A stretch of DNA of 64,000 nucleotides from CADEFX01 sp963840425 (GTDB lineage: Bacteria; Pseudomonadota; Alphaproteobacteria; Rhizobiales; Hyphomicrobiaceae): the NCBI GenBank assembly GCA_963840425.1, contig CAWIYZ010000002.1, forward strand, positions 272,418 through 336,417, read 5' to 3'. This document shows, piece by piece, positions 26,814-42,096 of this stretch. Position numbers and translations under genes: made by a program. Below the pieces are notes generated by a model, which was not told the DNA's origin, made no database searches, and saw only the letters and a list, made by a program, of their open reading frames with translations. Position 1 is the stretch's first letter. The number at the start of each line of letters is the position of its first letter.

Positions 26814-27979
26814 ATGCACTGCCGCATTCTGCGGGTAACTGGCTTTGCCGCCGGCGTGCTCGTCGTGCTGCCATCATTTGCGCCTTCAGCTACAGCACAG
26901 CTCGTATTGTCCGCCAACGATGGAAAGGCGGTGCTGGTCGACGGCGTCAACACGGTTCCCATCGACCCGAAGCCGGACAACGTCACCATCGTCGATCTCG
27001 GCTCATCGCCGCCAAAGGTGGTGGCAGAGATCAAGGTGGCTACGAGTGTCGTGGGGCCGCCGTCCAGTGTTGCTGTCGCTCGCGACGAGTCCTTCGCGCT
27101 CGTCACGGCCGCGACCAAGATCGATCCAAACGATGCCAAGAAAGTCGCGCCAGACAACAAGGTCAGCGTGATCGATCTCAAGGCCTCGCCGCCAGCCGTA
27201 ATTGCTGTGGTCGAGTTGGGCGCCGGAGCAGCCGGTGCGGCATTGAACCCAGACGGCAATCTGGCGCTGGTGGCCAATCGTTCGGAAGGCACGGTGTCCG
27301 TGTTCACGATTGCCAACAAGGCTCTGACGGCCGTTGGCAAGGTGCAGCTTGGCGATGCCAAGTCCGGTCCGAGCGCGATAGCCTTCACGCCCGACGGTAA
27401 GACGGCATTGGTCACCCGTGATGGCGACACAAGATCTCCGTGCTGAACGTCGAAGGCAGCAAAGTGGAGCACGCCAAGCGCGATGTGCATGCGGGTTTGA
27501 GGCCTTATCCGCTCGACATCAGCAGTCAGGGCGACGTTGCTGCGGTCGCCAATATCGGCATTGGCGGCGGAGATGCTGACACTTTGAGCCTGATCAGTCT
27601 CAAAGGCGGTCCCGCGCGCGTGATCGATACCGTCAGCGTCGGCCAGACTCCCGAGGGCCTCAAGATGTCGCCCGACGGCCAGTATGTCGCCGTCACTGTA
27701 ATGAACGGCTCGAACAAGCCCAAGAGCTCGCCATTCTTCAACGACAACGGCCTGGTCCAGATCTATGCGGTGTCGGGCGGGAAGCTTGCCAAGGTGGCCG
27801 AGGCGAAGGTGGGGCACTGGTGCCAGGGTGCCGCCTGGAGCAAAGACAACAAGACGGTGCTGGTCGGCTGCATGGTCGAGAACGAGCTGCAGGCGTTCAG
27901 CTTCGACGGCAAGGAGTTGAAGTCGTCAGGCGCCATCAAGATCGGGGCTGGTTCCGGCGGTATGGGCACGGCACGCTGA
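26814..27979 (+). pseudogene. Secreted beta-propeller (YVTN/lactonase-type) protein with one frameshift
   Basis: The protein begins at ATG 26814 behind a strong GGGAGG site, with a signal peptide ending SATAQ near residue 31. It then shows repeated propeller blades: VTIVDLGSSPPKVVAEIKV, KVSVIDLKASPPAVIAVVEL, LNPDGNLALVANRSEGTVSVF and IAFTPDGKTALVTRDGD. At about 27425-27432 the frame shifts; reading on in the next frame gives ISVLNVEGSKVEH and further blades (GLKMSPDGQYVAVTVMNGS) to TAR at 27979. Adding one base in the GACAC run restores a protein of about 388 residues. Likely periplasmic; substrate unknown. The clean join makes a sequencing indel plausible. Confidence 0.75.
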
Positions 27980-27994
27980 TCGCCATCGACGTGC

Positions 27995-28024
27995 GACACC
28001 GAGGAGGTGCACCTCCTCGGTGTC
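27995..28024. terminator. Perfect 30-bp palindrome
   Basis: The sequence from 27995 to 28024 is its own exact reverse complement; its left arm begins GACACCGAGGAGGT and it centres on GC at 28009-28010. It lies 16 bases after the beta-propeller stop. As RNA it would form a long stem with almost no loop. No T-run follows, so it may be a terminator, a cruciform or a binding site. Confidence 0.5.
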
Positions 28025-28120
28025 CTCGCGGTGCATGGGCTGCAACGGACGGCAGACAGCCTTGCGGGCTTGGGTCATAATTACCGGCATCGTTGATCCT
28101 TCGAGGCGGCGGGCCCCCAA

Positions 28121-29278
28121 GTGAAACTGCAGGCCAACTGGAACTACCCGACATCGGTGCGCTTCGGCGCCGGACGCATCGCCGAGCTGGCGGATGCGGT
28201 GAAAGCTGCCGGCATCGCACGCCCGCTGCTCGTCACCGACCCGCGGTTGGCCGGCATGCCGATGGCTCGGAATGCGCTCGACATTCTGGCTGCTGCGGGC
28301 GTACCGGCGCGGGTGTTCAGCGAAATCAAACCCAATCCGGTCGCGGGCAACGTCGAGGCCGGCATCAAGGTGCTTCGTGACGGTAGGCACGACGGCGTCA
28401 TTGCCTTCGGCGGAGGCTCGGCACTCGACTGCGGCAAGGTCATCGCGTTCATGGCGGGACAGACCCGACCCATGTGGGACTTCGAGGACGTCGGCGACTG
28501 GTGGACGCGTGCGGACCCGAAGGGCATCGCGCCGATCATCGCCGTGCCGACCACGGCAGGGACCGGCTCGGAGGTGGGCCGCGCGGGCGTCATCACCGAC
28601 GAGGCCACGCATACCAAGAAAGTGATCTTCCACCCGCTGATGATGCCGAAGGTGACAATCTGCGATCCGGAGCTGACGGTCGGCATGCCGCCCATGATCA
28701 CAGCCGGCACCGGCATGGACGCGCTGGCACATTGCCTCGAGGCGTACTGTGGATCGTTCTACCATCCGCTTGCCGACGGCATTGCGGTGGAGGGCATGCG
28801 GCTCGTCAAGGACAACTTGGTGCGAGCCTATCGTGACGCCGCGGACCTGGAAGCGCGCGCGCACATGATGTCGGCCGCCGCCATGGGTGCCACGGCATTC
28901 CAGAAGGCATTGGGCGCCATCCACGCGCTGTCGCATCCGGTCGGTGCGCTGTACGACACGCACCACGGGCTCACCAACGCGGTGTTCATGCCATATGTGC
29001 TGGTATTCAACCGTGCTGCCATCGAGCTGAAGATCGAGCGCCTAGCCGCTTACCTCGGGCTGCCGCCGCGCTTCGACGCGTTCCTGGATTGGGTGTCGAA
29101 ACTGCGCGCCGACACCGGCACACCGCATACGCTCCGGGACCTGGGTGTCGACGACAAGCGCTTCGATCTCATGAGCGAGATGGCGCCGAAAGACCCCACC
29201 GCCGGCGGCAACCCGGTACCGCTTGATGTCGCGGCGAGTCGTACGTTGTACGAGCGGGCGTTTGCGGGAAGGGTTTAG
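28121..29278 (+). CDS. Iron-containing alcohol dehydrogenase
   Basis: The 385-residue product is a group III Fe-ADH. GGGSALDCGKVIAF near residue 94 is the NAD(P)-binding turn, PTTAGTGSEVGRAGVI near residue 146 a family signature. Metal ligands: GMDALAHCLEAY near residue 203 (Asp and His), ALSHPVGALYDTHHGLTNA near residue 270 (His and His). It oxidises a primary alcohol or reduces an aldehyde or semialdehyde; substrate not clear. The start is GTG 28121. It converges with gltD, three bases apart. Confidence 0.9.
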   Translation: MKLQANWNYPTSVRFGAGRIAELADAVKAAGIARPLLVTDPRLAGMPMARNALDILAAAGVPARVFSEIKPNPVAGNVEAGIKVLRDGRHDGVIAFGGGSALDCGKVIAFMAGQTRPMWDFEDVGDWWTRADPKGIAPIIAVPTTAGTGSEVGRAGVITDEATHTKKVIFHPLMMPKVTICDPELTVGMPPMITAGTGMDALAHCLEAYCGSFYHPLADGIAVEGMRLVKDNLVRAYRDAADLEARAHMMSAAAMGATAFQKALGAIHALSHPVGALYDTHHGLTNAVFMPYVLVFNRAAIELKIERLAAYLGLPPRFDAFLDWVSKLRADTGTPHTLRDLGVDDKRFDLMSEMAPKDPTAGGNPVPLDVAASRTLYERAFAGRV

Positions 29279-29281
29279 CGC

Positions 29282-30719
<1,438 letters not shown>

Positions 30720-30722
30720 GGT

Positions 30723-35477
<4,755 letters not shown>

Positions 35478-36499
35478 GAGCATCGTCCTCGGGAGCAGGT
35501 TGGCCCAGGTGGTTTGTTTCAGGCAGACGCTCCGGCCCCACACGGCGCATTTGGGGCCGCCCTGCCGCGACCCATCCTTTGTGAGCGGGTCGGCCAGGCG
35601 GCCTCAATATCGACCATGTGGAGCACTGAGCCACCGGCTCCGACGCTGGCGGTTCACTCCGCGGCCCTGCGCGTCTTCCGGTTTGGACGCGTTGCGGGCC
35701 TTGGAACACCAGACGCCGCCTCCAGGCGGTGCTCGTCTACCCTCTTACGCGGACCCCGTTGCGGCCCCCTTTCGCCATGCGCGGCACAAGGTGGGCTCGG
35801 CTTCGGCAGCCGGTCCGCATAAAGGACAGGATAGCTGACCTATGCCGCGTTGCAATGAAAATTTGTCGCAGGACGGATAACCGGCGTCCCTCGTTGCGAT
35901 ATTAGAACGGCAGCCGCTTGTTATTGCCCATTCCCCTTGTCGAGCAGCCCGAGCCTGCCCAGAGTGGCGCGCGCAAGCGTGGCCTGCGCGGTGGGTGAGT
36001 TCACTGATCTTGGACGCAAATTTTGTGCACAAATCTAGCACACGGAAGCCGAGATGGGCTGCGCAATGCTGAGAGCAAATGCGAACAAACGTGTGCATGT
36101 TCTAATCCGTTTCTGTTAGGGACATTGGAGAGCATTTGCGTTTTCAATCACATAGGTTTTGTGTCGCGCCCATGATGGATTGGATGTTTTCCGTCGTAAG
36201 CTCAATAGCTTAGCTGTTGTCGTGCACAGGGCGTGCACACGGAATCGCAATCGAATTCGCCAGCGAGAACCAATCTCCGCGCTGTCGATTGATCGATCGT
36301 TGACCGGCGATGCCTTGGACGGCCTGTTGTTAGTGCTCAGTGTTTGGGAGGCGAACATAAATCGGTGACGTTCACGCGCGCCATAGACAGATTTGGGCGC
36401 TGCAGCCTGCTAATCAATGACTGCACACCAAAGGAGCAGCGCTTGGGCGCATCTGCTTCCAGGAAGGGGCGGGCTGGCGCGCGCTGAGGAACTTCGCGG
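35478..36499. other. gltB promoter area and left edge of the accessory region
   Basis: I see no supported gene in these 1022 bases. The gltB-proximal part should hold the gltBD promoter. A perfect 12-bp palindrome TTTGTGCACAAA lies at 36023-36034, possibly an operator. The base composition drops from GC-rich to more AT-rich between about 35,990 and 36,400, marking the change from core genome to accessory DNA. No intact tRNA gene is visible here. A GAGGAA ribosome site at 36486-36491 belongs to the next gene. Confidence 0.5.
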
Positions 36500-37284
36500 A
36501 TGGGGCATGTCCGACTAGGCAGACTATCGACTAGCAGGGACTGGCAGCAGGTCGTCGCACTTCTCCGACAAGACGCGCCGCTCGACGTGATCGCGGCCGG
36601 CGCATCGAGCGCGGCTGATAAAAATCTTGATACCGCAGCTTCAGATTACGGTTTCAACCGGGTCTGCTGGCTGCTCGCGCAGATCCCCCTTGCTGCACGC
36701 TCACCCGATTTTGCCGAAGGCCTGCGAGGATTGGGGCTTGAGGTTGGCCAAGCACCGGATCTGTTCGAGATCGCCGGAGCGTTTTCCAATGCCGTCGACC
36801 GTCATGTCGACAGCGCCCACCAACGCACCACGATTTTGGGGAAATGGCGCAACTTGCCGCCACTGAAAGCCTCTGTTCGGTGGCAAGTCGCTTCCTTCCC
36901 GGCCTGTTTGCGGCAACGCCCAACGATGTCCAACGCGCCATTGGCCGATTGGCGAGTGGCAACGCGTTTGGCGAACTGGCGCATGACTTCTTCTCTCGGT
37001 TGACCCGCAGGCATCTCGACTATTTTCTCAGCCGCGAACTCGCGAACCACATCGGCATAGGCTACCGCTTCGCAACGGTTGCCGATCGCGTCAATTTCGA
37101 TTCAGCCCTGGAACTCCATTGCCGCGAGGCAGCACGCATCGTGCGCGAGTTTTCTGGCGGCTGGTTTGGAAAGGCAGCCTACCAGCGTGGGGCCGTGACT
37201 GAAACTGATGCGGGGCGGTACGCAGCCTACGCACTAAAGAAGATCAGGGCTGAGCTACGGAGACGACGGGGCGCCAGTGACTAG
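36500..37284 (+). pseudogene. Unknown helical protein upstream of the QueC-like gene, one homopolymer frameshift
   Basis: A protein of about 261 residues starting at ATG 36500. The first 113 residues read in one frame (DWQQVVALLRQDAPLDVIAAGA, then FNRVCWLLAQIPLAA); at the four-G run 36838-36841 one base appears to be missing, after which the next frame continues without a gap (MAQLAATESLCSVASRFLPG, ELAHDFFSRLTRRHLDYFLSREL) to a basic end (LRRRRGASD). It is predicted helical, with no signal or membrane part. I do not recognise the family. It occupies the place held by QatB in Qat defence operons, but that is position only. It overlaps the QueC-like gene by eight bases. Confidence 0.6.
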
Positions 37285-39298
37285 GCACCTCATTCTATGC
37301 GGCGGTCTGGCACCAGCCTCAGGCGAAACAGGCAAACGGCTGGATCTCGCGATCACGGAGCAGCCCGGCGGCATAGACTTGCGCGTTGAGCAGTTGAGCA
37401 GAAAATTGGTTGCTGACATTCCCGACGCTCTTACTGACCTGCTGGAGATCGCCGCATACATTTACGCGGCAGACAGCCAAACCAGCCGCGGCGGCGAATA
37501 TATGCACCGCCTCGGCGCAGATTGGCGCCGCCACTTTAAATTCGTCATCCCGGTCCGCAGGCCGCAGTTGTGGTCATCGCCGCCGATCTGCAATGCCTTG
37601 GCTGAAACGATCGGGTTCCTCTCAGATGATAGTTACGAGTTTCGCTTCGAAAACCTCAACCACGCTCCCGAGTGGCAACGCTATTTCGACTTTGGGGCCG
37701 ACCAAGGCAGCGTTTTTGCTCCTGATGATATCCTCCTTTTCTCCGGTGGGCTCGACTCGTTTTCAGGCCTCCTCGACGAGATCGCCGGTCGGCGTCGCGT
37801 GGCCCTGGTGTCACACAGGTCTTCGCCGAAGGCTTTTGCTGATCAAGACAGGCTGCTTAAGCATCTGGAGTCTAGAATTGGCTCGCAGCAGGTGCTGCAT
37901 GTGCCAGTTCGTTTGACGCTTGCTACGGGCCTATCAAGCGAATTGACACATCGGACGCGTTCGTTTCTTTACGCATCATTAGGTTTCGTCGTTGCGCAAA
38001 TCTTTGGCCGAAAGCGCTTGCGGTTCTATGAGAACGGCGTCATCAGCTTGCACTTTCCCATCTCGGCGCATGTGTTGGGCGCGCGCGCTACCCGCTCGAC
38101 GCATCCGCGTGTTCTCAACGGGTTCACGGAGATCTTCTCGCGATTGATCAACGCATCCTTTGAGGTGGAGAATCCTTTTTTCTGGAAAACCAAGACGGAG
38201 GTGGTGCACTCAATCATAAGACACGGATTTGCGGATCTCATCGCACTGACCCGCAGTTGCGCCAACGTTCGAGGACAAACCGTCATGCATCCGCACTGCG
38301 GCTACTGCTCGCAGTGTATTGATCGGCGGTTTGCCACGTTGGCGGCCGCCGCTGAGGACCGGTGCGATCCAAAGATCGATTATGGAGTGGACCTGTTCGA
38401 AGGACCCCGCGCTCAGTTCGAACAAGTCTCGATGCTAGCATCGTATGTATCGACGGTGAGCATGATCGAGATCATGAGCGACCGAGCATTCTTCGCCAAG
38501 TTCGGAGAGGCAGCGAGGGCTTATCGCTACCTGAGTGAATCGGCGCCTGTGGCAGGTGAGAAAATGTTTCATCTCTACAAGCGCCACGCGGTGAGCGTGT
38601 GTGAGGTTCTGGACAAGGAAATTGCCAACAACGCTTCTAGGATCCGCGGCAACCTGCTTCCCCCGAGTTGTCTTCTGATGATCGCGGCCAGTCAACGCGC
38701 AGGGCAAATTAAGCGGGCAATTCTAGACGAAATCTCACAACATTCGAGCGTAGCATATGAGGGCTTAGGCAGTCTTGACGTGGGTGGGCGGCAAAGCGGC
38801 TTGATCCTCAACGTCGCGTTCGACGAGGCGGGTAGGCGGGTTGTGATAGAGGGGCTAGGGCACATTTCAGGTGCTTCCTACGATCTCCTGGAGGCCCTCC
38901 GCCCCTCCTTCCGCCGCGCCAGGGAAGCGGAGTTACGGCCTGAAAGGCATCCCTTCTTGAAAGCAAGCGAGCTTGCTCAATACCTCAATCTTGACGAGCC
39001 AAGCTTGCGCAAGCGGGTTAGCCGTTTTCGAAACGAAGAATTGATGAGCCTATGCAACTTTGCAGGTCATTCACTTCCAGAAGATGCCATCATTGAGAAC
39101 CTTCCATGGCACGGCTACCGGCTGAACCCATTCCACATTCGGCTCGTGGCACTCTCACAACGCATAACAGATTGCGCCGTACCCTCCGTGACTTGTGACT
39201 TGAAGCCAAAAGCAGAAACCGATGCCGAACTCATAGCCCCGACAATGAGCGCATCAAGCACAGGTATCTACACTACCTGCGCGAGGCCAAGCGCCTGA
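37277..39298 (+). CDS. Large QueC-like PP-loop protein with C-terminal helix-turn-helix-like extension
   Basis: A 673-residue protein starting at GTG 37277. QueC enzymes activate a carboxylate with ATP to make the 7-cyano-7-deazaguanine nitrile; relatives in defence systems (QatC, type IV CBASS Cap9) use similar chemistry on proteins. Residues 1-145 form an N-terminal domain; FSGGLDSFSG near residue 154 is the ATP PP-loop; HCGYCSQCIDRR near residue 341, with an earlier Cys in RSCANV, gives the C-x11-C-x2-C-x2-C zinc site. QueC is normally about 230 residues; this protein has about 310 extra after the zinc site, including FLKASELAQYLNLDEPSLRKRV, which looks like a DNA-binding helix-turn-helix. 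No queD, queE or tgt genes are nearby. Confidence 0.8.
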   Translation: MTRHLILCGGLAPASGETGKRLDLAITEQPGGIDLRVEQLSRKLVADIPDALTDLLEIAAYIYAADSQTSRGGEYMHRLGADWRRHFKFVIPVRRPQLWSSPPICNALAETIGFLSDDSYEFRFENLNHAPEWQRYFDFGADQGSVFAPDDILLFSGGLDSFSGLLDEIAGRRRVALVSHRSSPKAFADQDRLLKHLESRIGSQQVLHVPVRLTLATGLSSELTHRTRSFLYASLGFVVAQIFGRKRLRFYENGVISLHFPISAHVLGARATRSTHPRVLNGFTEIFSRLINASFEVENPFFWKTKTEVVHSIIRHGFADLIALTRSCANVRGQTVMHPHCGYCSQCIDRRFATLAAAAEDRCDPKIDYGVDLFEGPRAQFEQVSMLASYVSTVSMIEIMSDRAFFAKFGEAARAYRYLSESAPVAGEKMFHLYKRHAVSVCEVLDKEIANNASRIRGNLLPPSCLLMIAASQRAGQIKRAILDEISQHSSVAYEGLGSLDVGGRQSGLILNVAFDEAGRRVVIEGLGHISGASYDLLEALRPSFRRAREAELRPERHPFLKASELAQYLNLDEPSLRKRVSRFRNEELMSLCNFAGHSLPEDAIIENLPWHGYRLNPFHIRLVALSQRITDCAVPSVTCDLKPKAETDAELIAPTMSASSTGIYTTCARPSA

Positions 39299-40326
39299 GC
39301 GAGCATTCAGTCGACGCCGCGGCGGCATCCCTCAGCAAGTTCGAAGCCTACACGGGATCTCGTGACTTCAAAAGGTTTCATATCCAACAGGCGATCGCTT
39401 TCAAGCGCCGATTGTCTGAGGACGTCAGTTGCCGGACCGGCGAACGGCTGAGCGGCGCGACCATCCTCTCCACACTCAATGCCCTGCGCGCGTTCTTTCA
39501 GTGGCTGGCCATGCAACCGGGCTACAAGTCGCGCATCAGCTACGCGGATGCCGAGTATTTCACGCTGCCAGAACGGGAGGCACGATCTGCGAAAGTGACA
39601 TTGGAGCGGCCGGTCCCAAGCATCGAGCAGATCCTGCATGTCTTGCGGCACATGCCGGCCGAAACCGACACGCAGCTGCGCAACCGCGCCGTAATTGCTT
39701 TCACCTTGCTCACCGGCGTGCGCGACGGCGCCGCTGCATCGTTGAAACTGAAACACGTCGATAGCATTGAAGGCAAGCTCCTGCAGGACGCGCGCGAGGT
39801 CAGGACAAAATTCGCGAAAACATTCACGACCTGGTTTTTTCCCGTCGGGGATGAGGTACGCACGATTGTGGATGAGTGGGTGAGTTTCCTGACGACCGTA
39901 AAGCTGTGGGGGCCCGCAGATCCGCTCTTTCCAGCAACCCGGGTTGTGCTGGGTCCCGATCACCAATACACGGTCGACGGCCTTTTGCGCGCGCACTGGT
40001 CCAATGCCACGCCGATACGCGCCATCTTCAAGCAGGCGTTTACCGCGGCTGGTCTGCCCTATGCCAACCCACACTCCTTCCGCAAGACGTTAGCCCTGCT
40101 GGGAGAGCGCCTTTGCCAGACGCCTGAGGAATTCAAGGCCTGGAGCCAGAACCTCGGCCACGAGCAGGTGCTCACGACCTTCTCCAGCTACGGCAATGTG
40201 CGTGGAGACAGACAAGCCGAGCTCATTCGGCGTTTAGGTCAGAAAAGCCAGCCACCCACTTTCGATCGCGTCACCATCGACCGCGTCATGCAAGCTCTGA
40301 AAGGTGCCAACGCCGGCAATGCGTGA
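39222..40326 (+). CDS. Tyrosine recombinase (phage-type integrase)
   Basis: The catalytic set is complete: Arg in LLTGVRDGAAASL, His-x-x-Arg in NPHSFRKTLALLGE near 40070, His in LGHEQVL, and Tyr in SSYGNVRGD near 40184. The N-terminal SAM-like domain reads HRYLHYLREAKRLSEHSVDA and LNALRAFFQWLA. That frame is open back to 39199 but has no ATG, GTG or TTG before 39412, where the core-binding domain has already begun. ATG 39222 in the next frame would give a natural start if one base near 39231-39236 is extra. The start is therefore uncertain. It overlaps the QueC-like gene end and lies about 470 bases from the tRNA-Pro fragment. Confidence 0.85.
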
Positions 40327-40421
40327 CGAGGCTGGCTAGCCGCCAGGGGTGGCAAATATTGGGAGCCAGCGTGAGACCATGAAGCGCTTCTTCAAGCGCC
40401 GTAAGCCGAGGGAAGCGCTCG

Positions 40422-40808
40422 ATGCCATTGCGTACATGGCGACGGGAAGCCAGCCAGCGCAGAGAATCCTGCCAGCCAATCGATGGCAAACCGGTGCGAA
40501 CCGGTTCAAATTTCATCGCAGCACCATGTCCGGCTTGGCATTCGGCCGAAGATCATGCTGTCGCCCTGCTGCAGTGGATGCAGGGACCTGGTGGACGCGT
40601 TGGCGAGGTTCCTGCCAGCGAGCTGATGAAGGCGCATACAGAGATGTGTGCCGAGCACTTCTGGGAACCGGTTCCATGGATTCCGGTAGCCAAGGCTCTT
40701 AGGAGGCTACTCGGCGATCCCAAGCACCGCTATGCCTCGCGCAACTCACGACGGGTAGTCGTTTATCATATACCGCAAAGTGGGGTTATCGATAAGGCAG
40801 TCGACTAG
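40422..40808 (+). CDS. Hypothetical protein beside the integrase
   Basis: A 128-residue frame whose C-terminal 75 residues look like a folded, conserved-type domain (HAVALLQWMQGPGGRVG, MCAEHFWEPVPWIPVAKALRRLLG, RRVVVYHIPQ). The N-terminal 45 residues are Arg/Ser/Pro-rich and may belong to another frame: an overlapping frame from 40379 starts MKRFFKRRKPREALDAIAYMA and could supply the true N-terminus after one shift. Function unknown; it resembles small DNA-element proteins found beside integrases in Hyphomicrobiales. Its last codons run into the tRNA-Pro remnant. Confidence 0.45.
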   Translation: MPLRTWRREASQRRESCQPIDGKPVRTGSNFIAAPCPAWHSAEDHAVALLQWMQGPGGRVGEVPASELMKAHTEMCAEHFWEPVPWIPVAKALRRLLGDPKHRYASRNSRRVVVYHIPQSGVIDKAVD

Positions 40809-40863
40809 CGCACCTGCTTTGGGAGCAGGGAGCCGCAGGTTCAAATCCTGCTGCCCCCGACCA
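40797..40863 (+). tRNA. 3' part of tRNA-Pro (TGG), probable attachment site
   Basis: From about 40797 to the CCA at 40861-40863 the sequence matches a proline tRNA: end of the D arm (TAGCGC), anticodon arm CCTGC-TTTGGGA-GCAGG with anticodon TGG, T arm with GGTTCAAATCC, and acceptor 3' strand GCCCCCG followed by CCA. The 5' acceptor strand (expected CGGGGGC) is missing: the bases 77 positions back read TTATCGA. It is therefore a fragment, as left when an element integrates into the 3' end of a tRNA gene. The intact partner is not in the window. Confidence 0.75.
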
Positions 40864-40983
40864 ATACTTAGCCCTCACAGGAGAACAGCGGCGGACCGAT
40901 TGGCGGACCGATTGCGCTGTGAAGTGAGCGCCGGCATGGGGATAACGACCTTCCCCGTCTCTCCAGGCTGCTATCCTTGCGAC

Positions 40984-41683
40984 ATGGACACCCCGACGAG
41001 CCGCGACATGTCGCGACCGGTCGCGACAGGCAGCGACACGGATTACACTCTGTCGCTGGAGGAAGTATCAGAGCGCTATGCACGAGCCGGCCACCCTCGC
41101 ACGCTACGAACACTTCAGCGTTATTGTGCCAGTGGGCACCTCGACGCGCAGAAGATGGCCACGGCGATCGGTGACAAGTACTTGGTAACGCCGCAGTCTG
41201 TCGCGTGGCACATCGCACAAATCGAGGAACTTGCTCCGCTCGACACTGTCGCGGCTAGCCGCGACCTGTCGCGACCATCGCGACACCTGTCGCCCCACAA
41301 CAAAGCCCTCCAATCAATGAGGCACCACCCCCGACAGGGCACGACATGCCACGACAGGGGCGACAGAAGAACCGATGTCGTCGCACTATGTCGCGCGGCT
41401 CGAAAGGGAAGTGGATCAGCTTCATGATGATCGCGATTTTCTTCGCGACCAGATCAAGACCAAAGACGTGCAGATCGCCGCACTCCTTGAGCGCGATCAC
41501 GAGACGAATATGCGTCTCCCACCAGAACTCACCGTGTCGGTCCTCTGCTTCTTGGAGGACGGTTCGCAACGCGGCAATCACTGCATCAACGTCTTTCGAC
41601 ATGGCTCAGTTTCCCCAAACGCACGCGGCATCCGCGGCAACCACCCTCGCCTTACTTCTCTTGCAAGGTCTGTACGTATTTGA
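40984..41683 (+). pseudogene. Helix-turn-helix plus coiled-coil protein, frameshifted
   Basis: From ATG 40984: a Ser/Thr/Arg-rich start, then a MerR-like DNA-binding segment, YTLSLEEVSERYARAGHPR and TLRTLQRYCASGHLDAQKM, followed by GDKYLVTPQSVAWHIAQIEEL. After a polar linker the frame leads nowhere, but from about 41372 another frame gives MSSHYVARLEREVDQLHDDR and FLRDQIKTKDVQIAALLERD, the coiled coil that normally closes this family in rhizobial genomes. At least one frameshift lies in 41300-41375, and the tail after ETN (about 41510) is not family-like. Probably a broken plasmid- or island-type regulator. Confidence 0.6.
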
Positions 41684-42083
41684 CGAGCGCGTCGATCTGC
41701 GCACGCGCTCGTTGCTCGACGATCTTGGGACGGTCGCCGGATTCCGCTGCTCTGTAGCGGTCTCCCCAGACGGGCATCTCACGCGATCCATGCGCGGCAA
41801 CCGCTGCGCGCCCGTCAATCATTTCCGCCACCTTCCTGGTTGGAAATCTGCCGCCATGTGCCTTGCTGATCTGCGTCAGGTCGGCGGGACGTGTTTTAAG
41901 CGTCTTTGCCAGCGTTCCATCACCTCGCCCGTCAACGCCGTGGCATGCCATGCAGGCGAGCTCGTATTCGATGATGCCCAAATGTTCGTCCTGCGCGCTT
42001 GCCGCGCTTGCTCCTGCACATGCGAGCGCGAGCGCCAGCATCCGCAGCACCGGCCTTGTGGCACGTTCTTTACGACTACCCAC
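41652..42083 (-). CDS. Secreted c-type cytochrome
   Basis: The 143-residue product starts at GTG 42083 with GGGAGG eight bases upstream. It has a signal peptide (VLRMLALALACAGASAASA) and a single heme site CMACH near residue 44, with the axial Met in SREMPVWGDRY near residue 101. This is a class I cytochrome c of the CytC_5/CytC_6 type; it carries electrons in the periplasm. It follows a lipoprotein gene by 13 bases, so the two probably form an operon. Confidence 0.85.
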   Translation of the reverse strand: MGSRKERATRPVLRMLALALACAGASAASAQDEHLGIIEYELACMACHGVDGRGDGTLAKTLKTRPADLTQISKAHGGRFPTRKVAEMIDGRAAVAAHGSREMPVWGDRYRAAESGDRPKIVEQRARAQIDALVKYVQTLQEK

Positions 42084-42096
42084 AGGCGCAACCTCC

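Noticed and set aside
36023..36034. TTTGTGCACAAA as an NtrC site for gltBD
   Set aside because: It lies over 500 bases from the gltB start, is a single site, and does not match the NtrC consensus well; kept only as a palindrome.
37277..39298. True QueC of the queuosine pathway
   Set aside because: Length three times normal, unusual flanking domains, no queD/queE/queF nearby, and an integrase neighbour.
40490..40520. GGTTCAAATTTC resembling a T-loop near the integrase
   Set aside because: Flanking bases do not pair into a T arm and no other tRNA parts are near; only 40797-40863 qualifies.
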